Source: CAYGLV01 sp964351025
GTDB taxonomy: Bacteria > Actinomycetota > Thermoleophilia > Gaiellales > Gaiellaceae
Length of the DNA stretch: 18,786 nt
Assembly: GCA_964351025.1 (NCBI GenBank)
Contig: CAYGLV010000049.1
Location: forward strand, 1 to 18,786
Direction of reading: 5' to 3'
The stretch's first letter is position 1. Each line of letters starts with the position of its first letter. The notes beneath the pieces were generated by a model, which had not been told where the DNA came from, did no database searches, and saw only the letters and a list, made by a program, of their open reading frames with translations. Shown here one piece after another: positions 1 through 7,180 of the stretch. Made by a program: the position numbers and the translations under genes.

Positions 1-149
1 ACCATGGCGACGTGGAATCCGACCCACCGCTGACGGCCGGCGATGTCACAATTATTATGAGAGTGCTGTTCGACATCCGCGCTGTTGCGTACGACATCCT
101 CGATCTACTGAGGGACGACGACGATGAAGAGGAAGAAGAGGACTCCTAA
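1..149 (+). CDS. C-terminal part of a small acidic hypothetical protein (5' end may lie outside the window)
   Basis: The frame read from position 3 is open to a TAA at 147-149 and has no stop at the window edge, so the gene may begin upstream; an internal GTG at 12-14 is also possible. The visible part is about 48 residues. It has a hydrophobic, helix-like middle (ILE, MET, VAL, LEU, PHE and ALA around an FDIRAVAYDILDLL stretch) and ends in a run of four Asp, five Glu, Asp and Ser. I do not recognise the family. Short proteins of this design, an amphipathic helix plus an acidic tail, are common unassigned ORFs in high-GC actinobacteria (general impression, not a database result). The tail codons overlap the start of the next small ORF in another frame. 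Confidence 0.45.
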   Translation, partial: HGDVESDPPLTAGDVTIIMRVLFDIRAVAYDILDLLRDDDDEEEEEDS

Positions 150-267
150 AGAGCGCGCTGCCGAGCTCGTCCGGCGGGAGGAGCTAACCCGGCAACTGCG
201 CGAGCGGATCGAATACCACCAGGCTCGCGCCGAGCAGGACGCTCAGGCGCGGCGCGAGCGCTCGTAG
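124..267 (+). CDS. Small basic hypothetical protein (47 aa)
   Basis: An ATG at 124-126 opens a 47-codon frame ending at TAG 265-267. A GAGGG lies about nine bases upstream and could act as ribosome binding site. The product begins MKRKKRTPKER and is almost entirely charged and helix-forming, rich in Arg, Glu and Gln, with no membrane segment or known motif. It overlaps the acidic ORF before it by 26 nt in a different frame, and its last 25 nt overlap the 3' end of the convergent RNA methyltransferase gene. No function can be assigned. It could be spurious, since polypurine DNA easily gives an open Lys/Arg frame, but the start, the spacing and the coupling to the previous stop are what a real two-gene unit would show. 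Confidence 0.4.
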   Translation: MKRKKRTPKERAAELVRREELTRQLRERIEYHQARAEQDAQARRERS

Positions 268-917
268 AGCGCGAGCGCTCCGGCGACCGCGACGTTCAGC
301 GACTCGGCCGGCCCAGGGGTCGGAATCGTCGCCGTCTCGGCACACGACGCGAGCACCTCCCCCGGCAGGCCCTCCCGCTCGGCGCCGAGCACGAACGACA
401 CGGGTCCGGCCAGATCGACGCCGGCGAGCGGCTGCCCGCCGTGAGCGACGAGCGCGATCCGCCGGCCCGGCGCCTCGTCGAAGCCGAGGAGCGGCACCCG
501 GAACACGGCCCCGGCCGAGGCCCGCAGGGCCTTTCCCCCGAGCGGGTCGGCGCAGCCGGCCGAGAGCGCGACCGCAGCACCGAACGCGTCCGCGGCCCGC
601 AGCAGGGTGCCGACGTTGCCCGGATCGGCCACGTGCCAGAGCGCGAGGCAGGACTCGCGCTCGCCCCGCGGCAGATCATCGCGCCGGAAGACCCCGATCG
701 TCCGCGCCGGATGCGGCAGCGCGGAGACCGCCGCCAGCAGCTCCGGCAGCACGTTCTCGCCTGCGACGAGCAGCTCGACCGGCTCGAGCCCGGCCTCGAG
801 CCCGGCCGCGACGAGATCCTCCCCCTCGCAGGCGAAGAGTCCGAGCTCGTCGCGGACTTTCCGCCGCTCGAGCTTGCGCACGAGCTGCAGCTTCGGGTTC
901 GACCCCGATGTGATCAC
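243..917 (-). CDS. SpoU/TrmH-family RNA 2'-O-ribose methyltransferase
   Basis: The 224-residue product is a SAM-dependent SPOUT methyltransferase that would modify a 2'-hydroxyl in tRNA or rRNA in the cytoplasm. All three SpoU motifs are visible: motif 1 around residues 98-113 (DPGNVGTLLRAADAFG), motif 2 at 175-185 (FVLGAEREGLP) and motif 3 at 198-219 (IPTPG...ESLNVAVAGALALYE). The first 90 residues resemble the usual N-terminal substrate-binding domain and start in the family's typical way (ITS..NPKLQ). The GTG at 915-917 is chosen because this motif begins directly after it. The gene follows rplT with 16 nt between stop and start, a placement seen in many bacteria. That gap is one perfect palindrome (917-932). 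The exact RNA target cannot be read from the sequence, so no symbol is given. Confidence 0.9.
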   Translation of the reverse strand: MITSGSNPKLQLVRKLERRKVRDELGLFACEGEDLVAAGLEAGLEPVELLVAGENVLPELLAAVSALPHPARTIGVFRRDDLPRGERESCLALWHVADPGNVGTLLRAADAFGAAVALSAGCADPLGGKALRASAGAVFRVPLLGFDEAPGRRIALVAHGGQPLAGVDLAGPVSFVLGAEREGLPGEVLASCAETATIPTPGPAESLNVAVAGALALYERSRRA

Positions 918-933
918 CGGAGCCGGCTCCGGG

Positions 934-1302
934 TCAGGCGGCCTTGATCTCCAGGGCGGCCTTCGCCTGCTCGGCGACCGCGGCGAACGCGGCCGGATCC
1001 GAGACGGCGAGATCGGCGAGGACCTTGCGGTCGAGCTCGATCCCGGCTTTGTGCAGCCCGGAGATGAACTGGTTGTACGAGAGCCCGTTCAGCCGCGCTG
1101 CCGCGTTGATCCGCACGATCCAGAGCGAGCGGAACGTGCGCTTGCGGTTCTTGCGATCGCGGTAGGCGTAGGCGAGCGAGTGCTCGACCTGCTCCTTCGC
1201 GTACTTGTAGTTGGTGCTCTTGAGGCCCCAGTAGCCCTTGGCCTGCTCGAGGACCTTGCGGCGCTTCTTGCGCGCGTGGACGGATCGTTTGACTCTCGGC
1301 AT
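934..1302 (-). CDS. rplT: 50S ribosomal protein L20
   Basis: The 122-residue product matches bL20 along its whole length: the basic N-terminal extension (MPRVKRSVHARKKRRKVL), the AKGYWGLKSTNYKYAKEQVEHSLAYAYRDRK core and the globular C-terminal part with RINAAARLNGLSYNQFISGLHKAGIELDRKVLADLA. L20 binds 23S rRNA early in 50S assembly and in several bacteria also represses its own operon by binding the infC leader. It starts one base after the rpmI stop, so translation is probably coupled. The C-terminus carries a short Ala-rich extension ending in EIKAA. Confidence 0.98.
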   Translation of the reverse strand: MPRVKRSVHARKKRRKVLEQAKGYWGLKSTNYKYAKEQVEHSLAYAYRDRKNRKRTFRSLWIVRINAAARLNGLSYNQFISGLHKAGIELDRKVLADLAVSDPAAFAAVAEQAKAALEIKAA

Positions 1303-1303
1303 C

Positions 1304-1501
1304 TCAGCTCAGCCCCAGCAGCTTCTTGACGGACTTCACGTCGCTCGCCGCGACGGGATTGTCCTTACGGAAGCCCCGCCTCCGCTTCGACGACTTCTTC
1401 CCGAGGTTGTGGCTCTTCATCGCGTGGCGGCGCATCAGCTTCCCCGCTCCGCTCAGCTTGAAGCGCTTCTTCGCCCCGCTCCCTGTCTTCATCTTTGGCA
1501 T
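1304..1501 (-). CDS. rpmI: 50S ribosomal protein L35
   Basis: The 65-residue, very basic product has the standard bL35 sequence: MPKMKTGSGAKKRFKLSGAGKL, then RRHAMKSHNLGKKSSKRRRGFRKD and the C-terminal DVKSVKKLLG. It is a structural component of the large ribosomal subunit. The first 137 nt of the gene lie inside the 3' end of the infC frame in a different reading frame, which is far more overlap than the few bases usual between these genes. The frame shows the strong GC preference at third positions expected of a true gene in this genome. rplT follows after a single base. Confidence 0.97.
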   Translation of the reverse strand: MPKMKTGSGAKKRFKLSGAGKLMRRHAMKSHNLGKKSSKRRRGFRKDNPVAASDVKSVKKLLGLS

Positions 1502-2066
1502 CTGATTTCACTACTCCTGCTGTCTTCGTGGGGCCGAGCACCATGATCATGTTGCGCCCGTCGAGCAGGGGCGGCGACTCGATCAGCCCGACCTCTTTGA
1601 CGTCCTCGGCCATTCGCATCAGGAGGTCACGGCCCCGCTCCGGATGGAGGTTCTCCCGCCCCCGGAACATGATCGTGACCTTGACCTTCGCCCGCTGGTG
1701 GAGAAAGCGGACGACGTGGCCTTTTTTCGTCTCGTAGTCGTGGTTGCCGATCTTCGGTCTGAGCTTGATCTCCTTGACGAGAATCTGTGTCTGGTGCTTG
1801 CGGGCGAGCTTGGCCCGCTGCTCCTGCTCGTAGCGGTACTTGCCGTAATCCATGATGCGCGCTACCGGTGGGTCGGCCTGCGCAGCGACCTCGACGAGGT
1901 CGAGGCCCTTCGAGTACGCGTACTTGAGCGCCTCGTCGGTGGACTTGATCCCGAGTTGCTCGCCGTCCTCGTCGATCAGCCTCACGTTCGCGACCCGGAT
2001 CAGCTCGTTGATCCGGTCTTGGGGCTGCGGCCGGACGGGCTCTGGGCGCCGTGACCGGGGTCTCAA
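1365..2066 (-). CDS. infC: Translation initiation factor IF-3 with long acidic C-terminal tail
   Basis: IF-3 binds the 30S subunit, checks initiator tRNA and start codon, and prevents premature 50S joining. Residues 17-90 hold the N-domain (RINELIRVANVRLIDEDGEQ, then the EALKYAYSKGLDLVEVA and VARIMDYGKYRYE motifs). Residues 91-180 hold the C-domain (VKEIKLRPKIGNHDYETK, KVKVTIMFRGRE, MIMVLGP). After about residue 180 the frame continues for some 53 residues rich in Glu and Asp; the last 45 are encoded inside rpmI. The start is uncertain: TTG at 2064-2066 is the only usual start between the in-frame TAG at 2085-2087 and the conserved core, with a GGTGAAG a few bases upstream. A stronger AAGGAGGAGG at 2092-2101 sits too far away. 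A rare start codon fits the known autoregulation of infC. Confidence 0.93.
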   Translation of the reverse strand: MRPRSRRPEPVRPQPQDRINELIRVANVRLIDEDGEQLGIKSTDEALKYAYSKGLDLVEVAAQADPPVARIMDYGKYRYEQEQRAKLARKHQTQILVKEIKLRPKIGNHDYETKKGHVVRFLHQRAKVKVTIMFRGRENLHPERGRDLLMRMAEDVKEVGLIESPPLLDGRNMIMVLGPTKTAGVVKSDAKDEDRERGEEALQAERSGEADAPPRDEEPQPREEVVEAEAGLP

Positions 2067-2216
2067 AGGGTCTTCACCAAGCTGCTACGTGCCTCCTCCT
2101 TCAAACGACAAGACCGCTGCACGCAGCGGCCTCATTTTCTCACCAACCGACTCGGTTGAACCACCTAGAGCCTGTGCTCCGGAGGTGAGGTGCGAGGTCC
2201 GCGCCTGCTTGCTGGG
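2067..2216 (-). promoter_or_regulatory. Structured leader between thrS and infC; candidate L20/IF-3 control region
   Basis: This 150-nt gap contains two small hairpins on the minus strand: arms CAACC/GGTTG at 2144-2148 and 2154-2158, and arms CCGCTG/CAGCGG at 2114-2119 and 2124-2129. The second is followed on the transcript by a U-rich stretch (TCTTGTCGTTTG), which makes it terminator-like. A 16-codon ORF (ATG at 2133-2135, TAG at 2085-2087) spans the second hairpin and contains the strong AAGGAGGAGG. In Escherichia coli and Bacillus subtilis the infC-rpmI-rplT leader is bound by L20 (established knowledge). Whether this leader does the same is an inference from position and structure. Confidence 0.45.
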
Positions 2217-4112
2217 CTAGATCGTAGCAACCGCAGCCCGCAACTCGGCAACGAGCTCGTCAAGAGACTGTGTCGACTGGCCCCCGCCCCGCGTGCGCAC
2301 CGCGAGCGAGGAGTCCGACTCACGGTCGCCGTAGACGACGACGTAGGGCACCTTTTCCAGCTCGGCGTCCCGGATCCGGCGGCCGACCGTCTCGTCGCGC
2401 TCGTCCACGTCGACGCGAAAGCCGGCCTCGCGCAGGCGTTCGGCGAGCGCGCCGGCCGAGCCGCGATGCCCTTCACCGACGGGCAGCAGGAGCACCTGCA
2501 CCGGCGCGAGCCAGAGCGGGAACGCGCCACCGAAGTGCTCGATCAGGATGCCGAGGAAGCGCTCGAGCGAGCCGAGCAGTGCGCGGTGCACGACGACAGG
2601 CGTGTGCTCTCGGTTGTCGGCGCCCATGTACGTCAGGCCGAAGCGGCGTGGCATCTGGGCGTCGAGCTGGATCGTCCCCATCTGCCAGTTGCGGCCGAGG
2701 ACGTCCTTCATGAAGAGGTCGATCTTCGGCCCGTAGAAGGCGCCCTCGCCCTCGCCGATGACGTACTCGATGCCGTTGCGGTCCAGAGCGGTGCGAAGCA
2801 CGCCCTCGGTGAAGTCCCACTCTTCGTCCTCGCCGAGCTTGTTGCCGGGCCGCGTCGAGAGCTCGGCCGTGGGCGCGATGCCGAACAGCCCGTAGAGGAA
2901 GCTCGCGAACTCCATGCAGGCGTCGATCTCGTCCTGCAGCTGATCTTCCCGGCAGAAGATGTGCGCGTCGTCCTGCGTGACGTGACGGACGCGTAGAAGG
3001 CCGTGCAAAGCGCCTGCGAGCTCGTTGCGGTGCAGGGTCGACGACTCCGCGTAGCGGATCGGCAGGTCGCGGTAGCTGCGCAGCCGGCTGCCGAAGAGGA
3101 GCATGTGTCCCGGGCAGTTCATCGGCTTGAGGCCGTAGGTGCGCTCCCCGTCGGGGATCAGAAACATGTTCTCGCGGAACTTCTCCCAGTGACCCGAGGT
3201 CTCCCACACGGCCCGCTCGTAGATGAGCGGCGTCTTCACCTCGAGGTAGCCGCGCGCCGTGTTCTCGCGCCGCCGCAGATCCTCCAGCGCGTTCCACAGA
3301 ACCATCCCTTTGGGGTGCCAGAACGGTGAGCCCGGCGACTCGTCCGAGAGGTGGAAGAGGTCGAGCTGCGGCCCGAGCTTGCGATGGTCGCGCTTCTTCG
3401 CCTCCTCCAGCCGCTCGAGGTGGGCGTCGAGATCGGCCTGGGAGTAGAAGGCGGTGCCGTAGATCCGCGTCAACTGCGTGTTGTGCTCGTCGCCGCGCCA
3501 GTACGCGCCGGCGAGCGAGGTCAGCTTGACCGCCTTGATCGGGCCCGAGTCCTGCAGGTGCGGGCCGCGACAGAGATCGGTGAAGTCGCCCTGCGTGTAG
3601 AGGCTGATGTCGCCGTCGGCCGTGTCCACGAGCTCGACCTTGTACGGCTCGCCCTCGGCTTCGAAACGGGCGCGTGCCTCCTCGCGCGAGAGCTCGGCAC
3701 GCTCCCAGGCCCGGCCTTCGGCCAGCTCGCGGTGGATCTCCGCTTCGATCGCCTCGAGGTCCTCCTCGCGGATCGGCTCCGGGAACTCGAAGTCGTAGTA
3801 GAAGCCGTGCTCGATCGGCGGCCCGATCGCGACCTTCACGCCGGGGTAGAGACGTCGCACCGCCTCGGCGAGCAGGTGGGCAGCCGAGTGGCGCAGGACG
3901 TGGAGGGCGTCGGGGTCGCCGGTGTCGCGGGTCGTCAGGATCTGGATGCGCTCGCCGTCGGCAAGCGGGGCGCGCAGGTCGCGCACGGAGCCGTTCGCGC
4001 GCACGAGCACGGCCTGCTGGGCGAGCTTCGGGCCGATCGCGCGTGCGGCGTCGAGCCCGGTTGCGCCGTCGGGCAGCTCGAGCGCGGACTCGTCTGGGAG
4101 GACGATCTTCAT
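2217..4112 (-). CDS. thrS: Threonyl-tRNA synthetase
   Basis: The 631-residue product charges tRNA-Thr with threonine in the cytoplasm. Residues 1-60 form a TGS domain. The editing domain follows with HSAAH at 75-79 and C181-x3-H185 (CRGPH), the residues used to clear misacylated serine. The class II catalytic core has motif 2 around HRNELAGALHGLLRVR (361-376) and motif 3 around 515-527. The catalytic zinc ligands are C333 (MNCPGH), H384 (DDAHIF) and H509 (VVHRALLGS). The anticodon-binding domain starts near 535. Length and domain order are normal for bacteria. The ATG lies 36 nt after the MFS gene on the same strand, so it may be partly read through from the catabolic operon. A decayed partial copy of residues 180-229 lies at the right edge of the window. 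Confidence 0.98.
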   Translation of the reverse strand: MKIVLPDESALELPDGATGLDAARAIGPKLAQQAVLVRANGSVRDLRAPLADGERIQILTTRDTGDPDALHVLRHSAAHLLAEAVRRLYPGVKVAIGPPIEHGFYYDFEFPEPIREEDLEAIEAEIHRELAEGRAWERAELSREEARARFEAEGEPYKVELVDTADGDISLYTQGDFTDLCRGPHLQDSGPIKAVKLTSLAGAYWRGDEHNTQLTRIYGTAFYSQADLDAHLERLEEAKKRDHRKLGPQLDLFHLSDESPGSPFWHPKGMVLWNALEDLRRRENTARGYLEVKTPLIYERAVWETSGHWEKFRENMFLIPDGERTYGLKPMNCPGHMLLFGSRLRSYRDLPIRYAESSTLHRNELAGALHGLLRVRHVTQDDAHIFCREDQLQDEIDACMEFASFLYGLFGIAPTAELSTRPGNKLGEDEEWDFTEGVLRTALDRNGIEYVIGEGEGAFYGPKIDLFMKDVLGRNWQMGTIQLDAQMPRRFGLTYMGADNREHTPVVVHRALLGSLERFLGILIEHFGGAFPLWLAPVQVLLLPVGEGHRGSAGALAERLREAGFRVDVDERDETVGRRIRDAELEKVPYVVVYGDRESDSSLAVRTRGGGQSTQSLDELVAELRAAVATI

Positions 4113-4148
4113 TCCGGGAGAGGATACGCGGGTCAGCCCGGCGGAGCG

Positions 4149-5330
4149 TCATCCTCGAGAGCGGCGCCTCCGGAGCGGCCGCCGGCGCCCGCCGAACGCG
4201 ATCCGCAGCATGCTCGCCGCGGCCGCGACGAGCGCCGCGCACACGAGCCACAGCACGCGCCACGACCCCGTCGCGTCGACGACGAGCCCGAGCAGAGGGG
4301 GCAGCACGACGGGACCTCCGTAGACGATGGCGAGCGCATCTCCCGACATGCGTCCCACGCGCCCGGGGCCGGCGCGATCGGCGAGCAGCGCGTGGTAGGC
4401 GCCGTTCCAGCCTACGATCGCGAAGCCGGAGACGGCGACGATCGGCCAAAGCGCGGGGCCTTCGACCCCGCTTGCAAGGCCACCGAGCGAGCAGGCCGAC
4501 AGGAGCGCCAGGCCGTACAGGATCGCGACCCTGCGGCCGGGAACGTCGCTCAGCCAGCCCCAGGTCAGCCGCCCGAGCGCTCCCAGAGCCTGTGCGAGCG
4601 CGAGCGCGAGCCCCGCCCGTGGCAGCGCAAACCCGTGCTCCTGGGAGAGGAAGAGCGTCAAGTAGGTGATGAAGCTCCACTGGATCCCGGCCATCACGAA
4701 TCCGAAGACGCCAAGCGCAACCGACTCGCCGACCGCCCCGGCCGGGCGTACGGCGACATCCTCTGCGCGAGCGGCGACGGCGCCGCGCAGGAACACGGTT
4801 CCCGCAGCCGCGAGCATGCTGGCGAGGGCAATCAGCAGCAGAGCGCCACGCCAGCCAAGGAGGACCGCAGCGGGCGGCAGGAACGCGCCGGCGAGCAGCA
4901 CGCCGAACGGCACCCCGGTCTGCTTGAGGCTCAGGAAGAACCCACGCCTCCGCGCGAGCCGGCCGGCCACGACGACGTTCGTCGGCGGATTGACGGCACC
5001 GTACGCGATCCCGACCAGGAGCATCGCAGCCATGAAGAACGCCCCGCTCGGCGCGAACGCGGCGAGGGTGACGGCGACTGCCGACCCCGCCATCGCCGCA
5101 CCTAGGACCAACGCAGGTCCGGCCGAGTCGGTGAGGCGGCCCGCCTTGCGCGAGCTCAGGATCGCGCCGATGAAGACCAGAGACGTAAGCAGGCCGATCT
5201 CAGCGCGGGTGAGACCGAGAGCGGCCCGAAGCTCGGGGGCGAGTGTCCCCGGTGCAGCCGTGGCGAGCGTCCCGATCGCGAGCGCAGCAAAGGACACGCC
5301 GAGCACGGCGCCGGCGCCGGGGCGGCGCAT
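4149..5330 (-). CDS. Major facilitator superfamily transporter
   Basis: From the ATG at 5328-5330 the product has 393 residues with about twelve hydrophobic segments, normal for an MFS permease of the inner membrane. Recognisable features are an early LTRAEIGLLTSLVFIGAILSS-type stretch, the loop after TM2 (RKAGRLTDSAGPALVLGA, a motif A-like position), RRRGFFLSLKQTGVPFG before TM5, and a basic C-terminal tail. The frame is open upstream for another 74 codons, but those overlap the preceding gene and are low in hydrophobicity. The chosen ATG overlaps the upstream TGA by one base (TGATG), which implies translational coupling. It is the last gene of the catabolic arm and could carry the pathway's substrate or export a product; the substrate cannot be predicted. 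The 3' end is repeated, diverged, at 18718-18786. Confidence 0.9.
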   Translation of the reverse strand: MRRPGAGAVLGVSFAALAIGTLATAAPGTLAPELRAALGLTRAEIGLLTSLVFIGAILSSRKAGRLTDSAGPALVLGAAMAGSAVAVTLAAFAPSGAFFMAAMLLVGIAYGAVNPPTNVVVAGRLARRRGFFLSLKQTGVPFGVLLAGAFLPPAAVLLGWRGALLLIALASMLAAAGTVFLRGAVAARAEDVAVRPAGAVGESVALGVFGFVMAGIQWSFITYLTLFLSQEHGFALPRAGLALALAQALGALGRLTWGWLSDVPGRRVAILYGLALLSACSLGGLASGVEGPALWPIVAVSGFAIVGWNGAYHALLADRAGPGRVGRMSGDALAIVYGGPVVLPPLLGLVVDATGSWRVLWLVCAALVAAAASMLRIAFGGRRRPLRRRRSRG

Positions 5331-6142
5331 CAGACGCGAGAAACGCCGAGCGCCCGGCCGATGAGCGCACCGACGACGAGCATCCGCGCAATCGGCTCGG
5401 CAAAGCGCTCGAGGACATCCCGCGCGCTCGGGTCCTCGATCGGTCGGACGGGACGGGGAAACTGGGTGGCCAGGACACAGGCCTGCTCGCGAACGGGGGC
5501 TGCCCGCCGGCGAAGCGCGTCGTCGGTCAGCCGGGAACGCAGGGCTGTCCACGCGAGCGCGAGCAGTCCCGGCTCGTGCACGAAGTGGCGGAGAAGGCTC
5601 GGGACCAGGATCGGCTCACCTCCGCCAACCACCGCCGCGCTCACCTCATGGAGCAGGGCACGGACCGAGGGCGGGAGACGAGCGAGGTCGGCCATCGGAA
5701 ACGGCTCCCCTGCCAGCGGCGCGGGAACCCGACCCGTGGGCCTATTACCCCTGCCCGTGCCGTCCGATCCTCCGAGCAGGACGCGCAGCGCAACGAGGTT
5801 GCGCGCGTTGGCGCGCTCGTACATTGAGAGCGTTGCCTCGACGCGCGCGAGCTCCGCCTCGCCCACGCCAACCACGGCGAGCGCCGCTCCGGAGACCGGT
5901 GCGAACGTCGGGGCGGGCACCCGGGCGGCGAGGGCCGCAGCGAGCGCGTGCGTCGACGGATCCTTGAGAACGGGGCGCAGATCGGCCCACGTCGACTCGA
6001 GCCGTCCCGGCTCGACGGCGAGGTGGCGGTAGAGGAGGTTGACGACCGGTAGGCCGAGCGTGTCGCGAATGTCGTCGTAGATCGCGCGGATGGCCGCGGG
6101 GGCCTCCGACTCCGGAAGCTCCGCCAAGTAACGCTCGACCAC
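5330..6142 (-). CDS. DehI-like (2-haloacid dehalogenase / AhpD-fold) protein with internal repeat
   Basis: The 270-residue product resembles the DehI family, named for the 2-haloacid dehalogenase of Pseudomonas putida PP3, an all-helical pseudo-dimer. Two similar blocks are visible 145 residues apart: at 32-61 (P-x2-NLLYRHLAVEPGRLEST-W-x2-LRPVLKD) and 177-207 (P-x3-PSLLRHFVHEPGLLALAW-x2-LRSRLTD). This supports the pseudo-dimer fold. Family membership does not prove dehalogenase activity; many members have no known substrate and I could not place the catalytic Asp with certainty. The GTG at 6140-6142 starts the frame nine bases after the dehydrogenase stop; no strong ribosome binding site is visible. 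Its place between the dehydrogenase and the MFS gene suggests a role in the same pathway. Confidence 0.6.
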   Translation of the reverse strand: MVERYLAELPESEAPAAIRAIYDDIRDTLGLPVVNLLYRHLAVEPGRLESTWADLRPVLKDPSTHALAAALAARVPAPTFAPVSGAALAVVGVGEAELARVEATLSMYERANARNLVALRVLLGGSDGTGRGNRPTGRVPAPLAGEPFPMADLARLPPSVRALLHEVSAAVVGGGEPILVPSLLRHFVHEPGLLALAWTALRSRLTDDALRRRAAPVREQACVLATQFPRPVRPIEDPSARDVLERFAEPIARMLVVGALIGRALGVSRV

Positions 6143-6151
6143 TGCGCGCAG

Positions 6152-7180
6152 TCAGGGGACGAGGATGACTTTGCCGAACTGCCGACGCTCTTCGATCAGC
6201 CGGTGCGCTTCGCGCGCCTGCTCCAGTGGCAACGCGTCGTGGATCACCGGGTCCAGCTTCCCCTCGGCGACGAGGTTGACCACGTGGCGGATCTCGTCCG
6301 CGGTCGCTCGCACGGATCCCACCACGGACCACTGGTTTCTGAACAGCAGGATCATGTCGACGGGCACGACCTCTCCCGCGTGCGCTCCGACGGTCACGAC
6401 CTTCCCGTTCTTTGCCAGCGACGCGATGCTCCCTGCCATCACGTCCCCGCCAACGGACTCCATTACGACGTCGACGCCGCGTCCGTCCGTCAACTCGCGC
6501 ACGCGTGTCGCGAGGTCCTCGGTACGGTAGTTGACCACAGCCTCGGCCCCGAGTTCCCTGGCACGCTCCAGCTTCTCGTCCGAGCCCGCCGAGGCGAGCA
6601 CCCGCCCGCCGAGCATTCGCGCGATCTGAATCCCGGCAGAGCCCACGCCGCTGCCCGCAGCGTTCACCAGGACCCACTGCCCCTTTGCGAGAGCGACCCG
6701 GCTCACGAGCGCGTGCCAGACCGTCCCGAACGTCGTCTGGATCGCCGCAGCCCGCTCGTACGAGAGCGAATCGGGCAGCCTGATCAGCGCCCAAGCGGGC
6801 GCGAGCGCGTACTCCGCGTAGCCGCCGGGACGCTGGACGCCAAGCATCTCGATCCGCTCACAGTGCATGTGCTCGCCGCGACGGCACCACTCGCACTCGC
6901 GGCAGTGAATCTGGAAGAGAGGAGAGACGCGATCACCGACGGCGACCTCGGTCACTCCTTCGCCGACCGCGGCGACCTCGCCTGTGATCTCGAATCCCAG
7001 CGTGTGTGGAAGCTCGAGCGGCAGCCTGGAGATTCCGCTGCGCATGTCGATGTCGACGTGGTTGACCGCACAAGCCCTGACCCGGATGAGCGCCTCGCCG
7101 GGACGCGGCTCCGGCTCTGGGACGTCCTCGCAGCGGAGAACGTCGGCCGCACCGTACTCGTGAAAGCGGACCGCCTTCAT
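6152..7180 (-). CDS. Zinc-binding medium-chain dehydrogenase/reductase (quinone-oxidoreductase type)
   Basis: The 342-residue product is a cytoplasmic MDR enzyme using NAD(P)H. The N-terminal GroES-like domain has a complete structural-zinc lobe, C93, C96, C99 and C107 (HCRECEWCRRGEHMHC). The usual first catalytic-zinc Cys is replaced: the segment reads CAVNHVDIDMRSG, as in quinone oxidoreductases and enoyl reductases. The Rossmann domain carries AAGSGVGSAG at 174-183. This mix suggests an enoyl/quinone reductase or a dehydrogenase acting on an unsaturated or hydroxy acid derivative; the substrate is unknown. The start overlaps the upstream isochorismatase-family stop as ATGA at 7177-7180, so the two are translationally coupled. 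Confidence 0.9.
   Translation of the reverse strand: MKAVRFHEYGAADVLRCEDVPEPEPRPGEALIRVRACAVNHVDIDMRSGISRLPLELPHTLGFEITGEVAAVGEGVTEVAVGDRVSPLFQIHCRECEWCRRGEHMHCERIEMLGVQRPGGYAEYALAPAWALIRLPDSLSYERAAAIQTTFGTVWHALVSRVALAKGQWVLVNAAGSGVGSAGIQIARMLGGRVLASAGSDEKLERARELGAEAVVNYRTEDLATRVRELTDGRGVDVVMESVGGDVMAGSIASLAKNGKVVTVGAHAGEVVPVDMILLFRNQWSVVGSVRATADEIRHVVNLVAEGKLDPVIHDALPLEQAREAHRLIEERRQFGKVILVP

Noticed and set aside
2064..2081. CTT TGA at the infC start, the same slippery pair as the prfB (RF2) frameshift site
   Set aside because: The short frame (TTG GTG AAG ACC CTT TGA) would need a -1 shift to enter infC, whereas the RF2-type event is +1, and the leading peptide would be only five residues.
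2473..5105. Very long open frames antisense to or shifted from thrS and the MFS gene (735 and 584 codons)
   Set aside because: Their translations are Arg/Ala/Gly/Pro-rich and low in complexity, with no family motifs, and lie over well-supported genes. High GC content explains the lack of stops.
5331..5552. 74-codon N-terminal extension of the MFS gene
   Set aside because: It lies over the 3' part of the DehI-like gene, is not hydrophobic, and the ATG at 5328-5330 gives a normal MFS length with a coupled stop/start.
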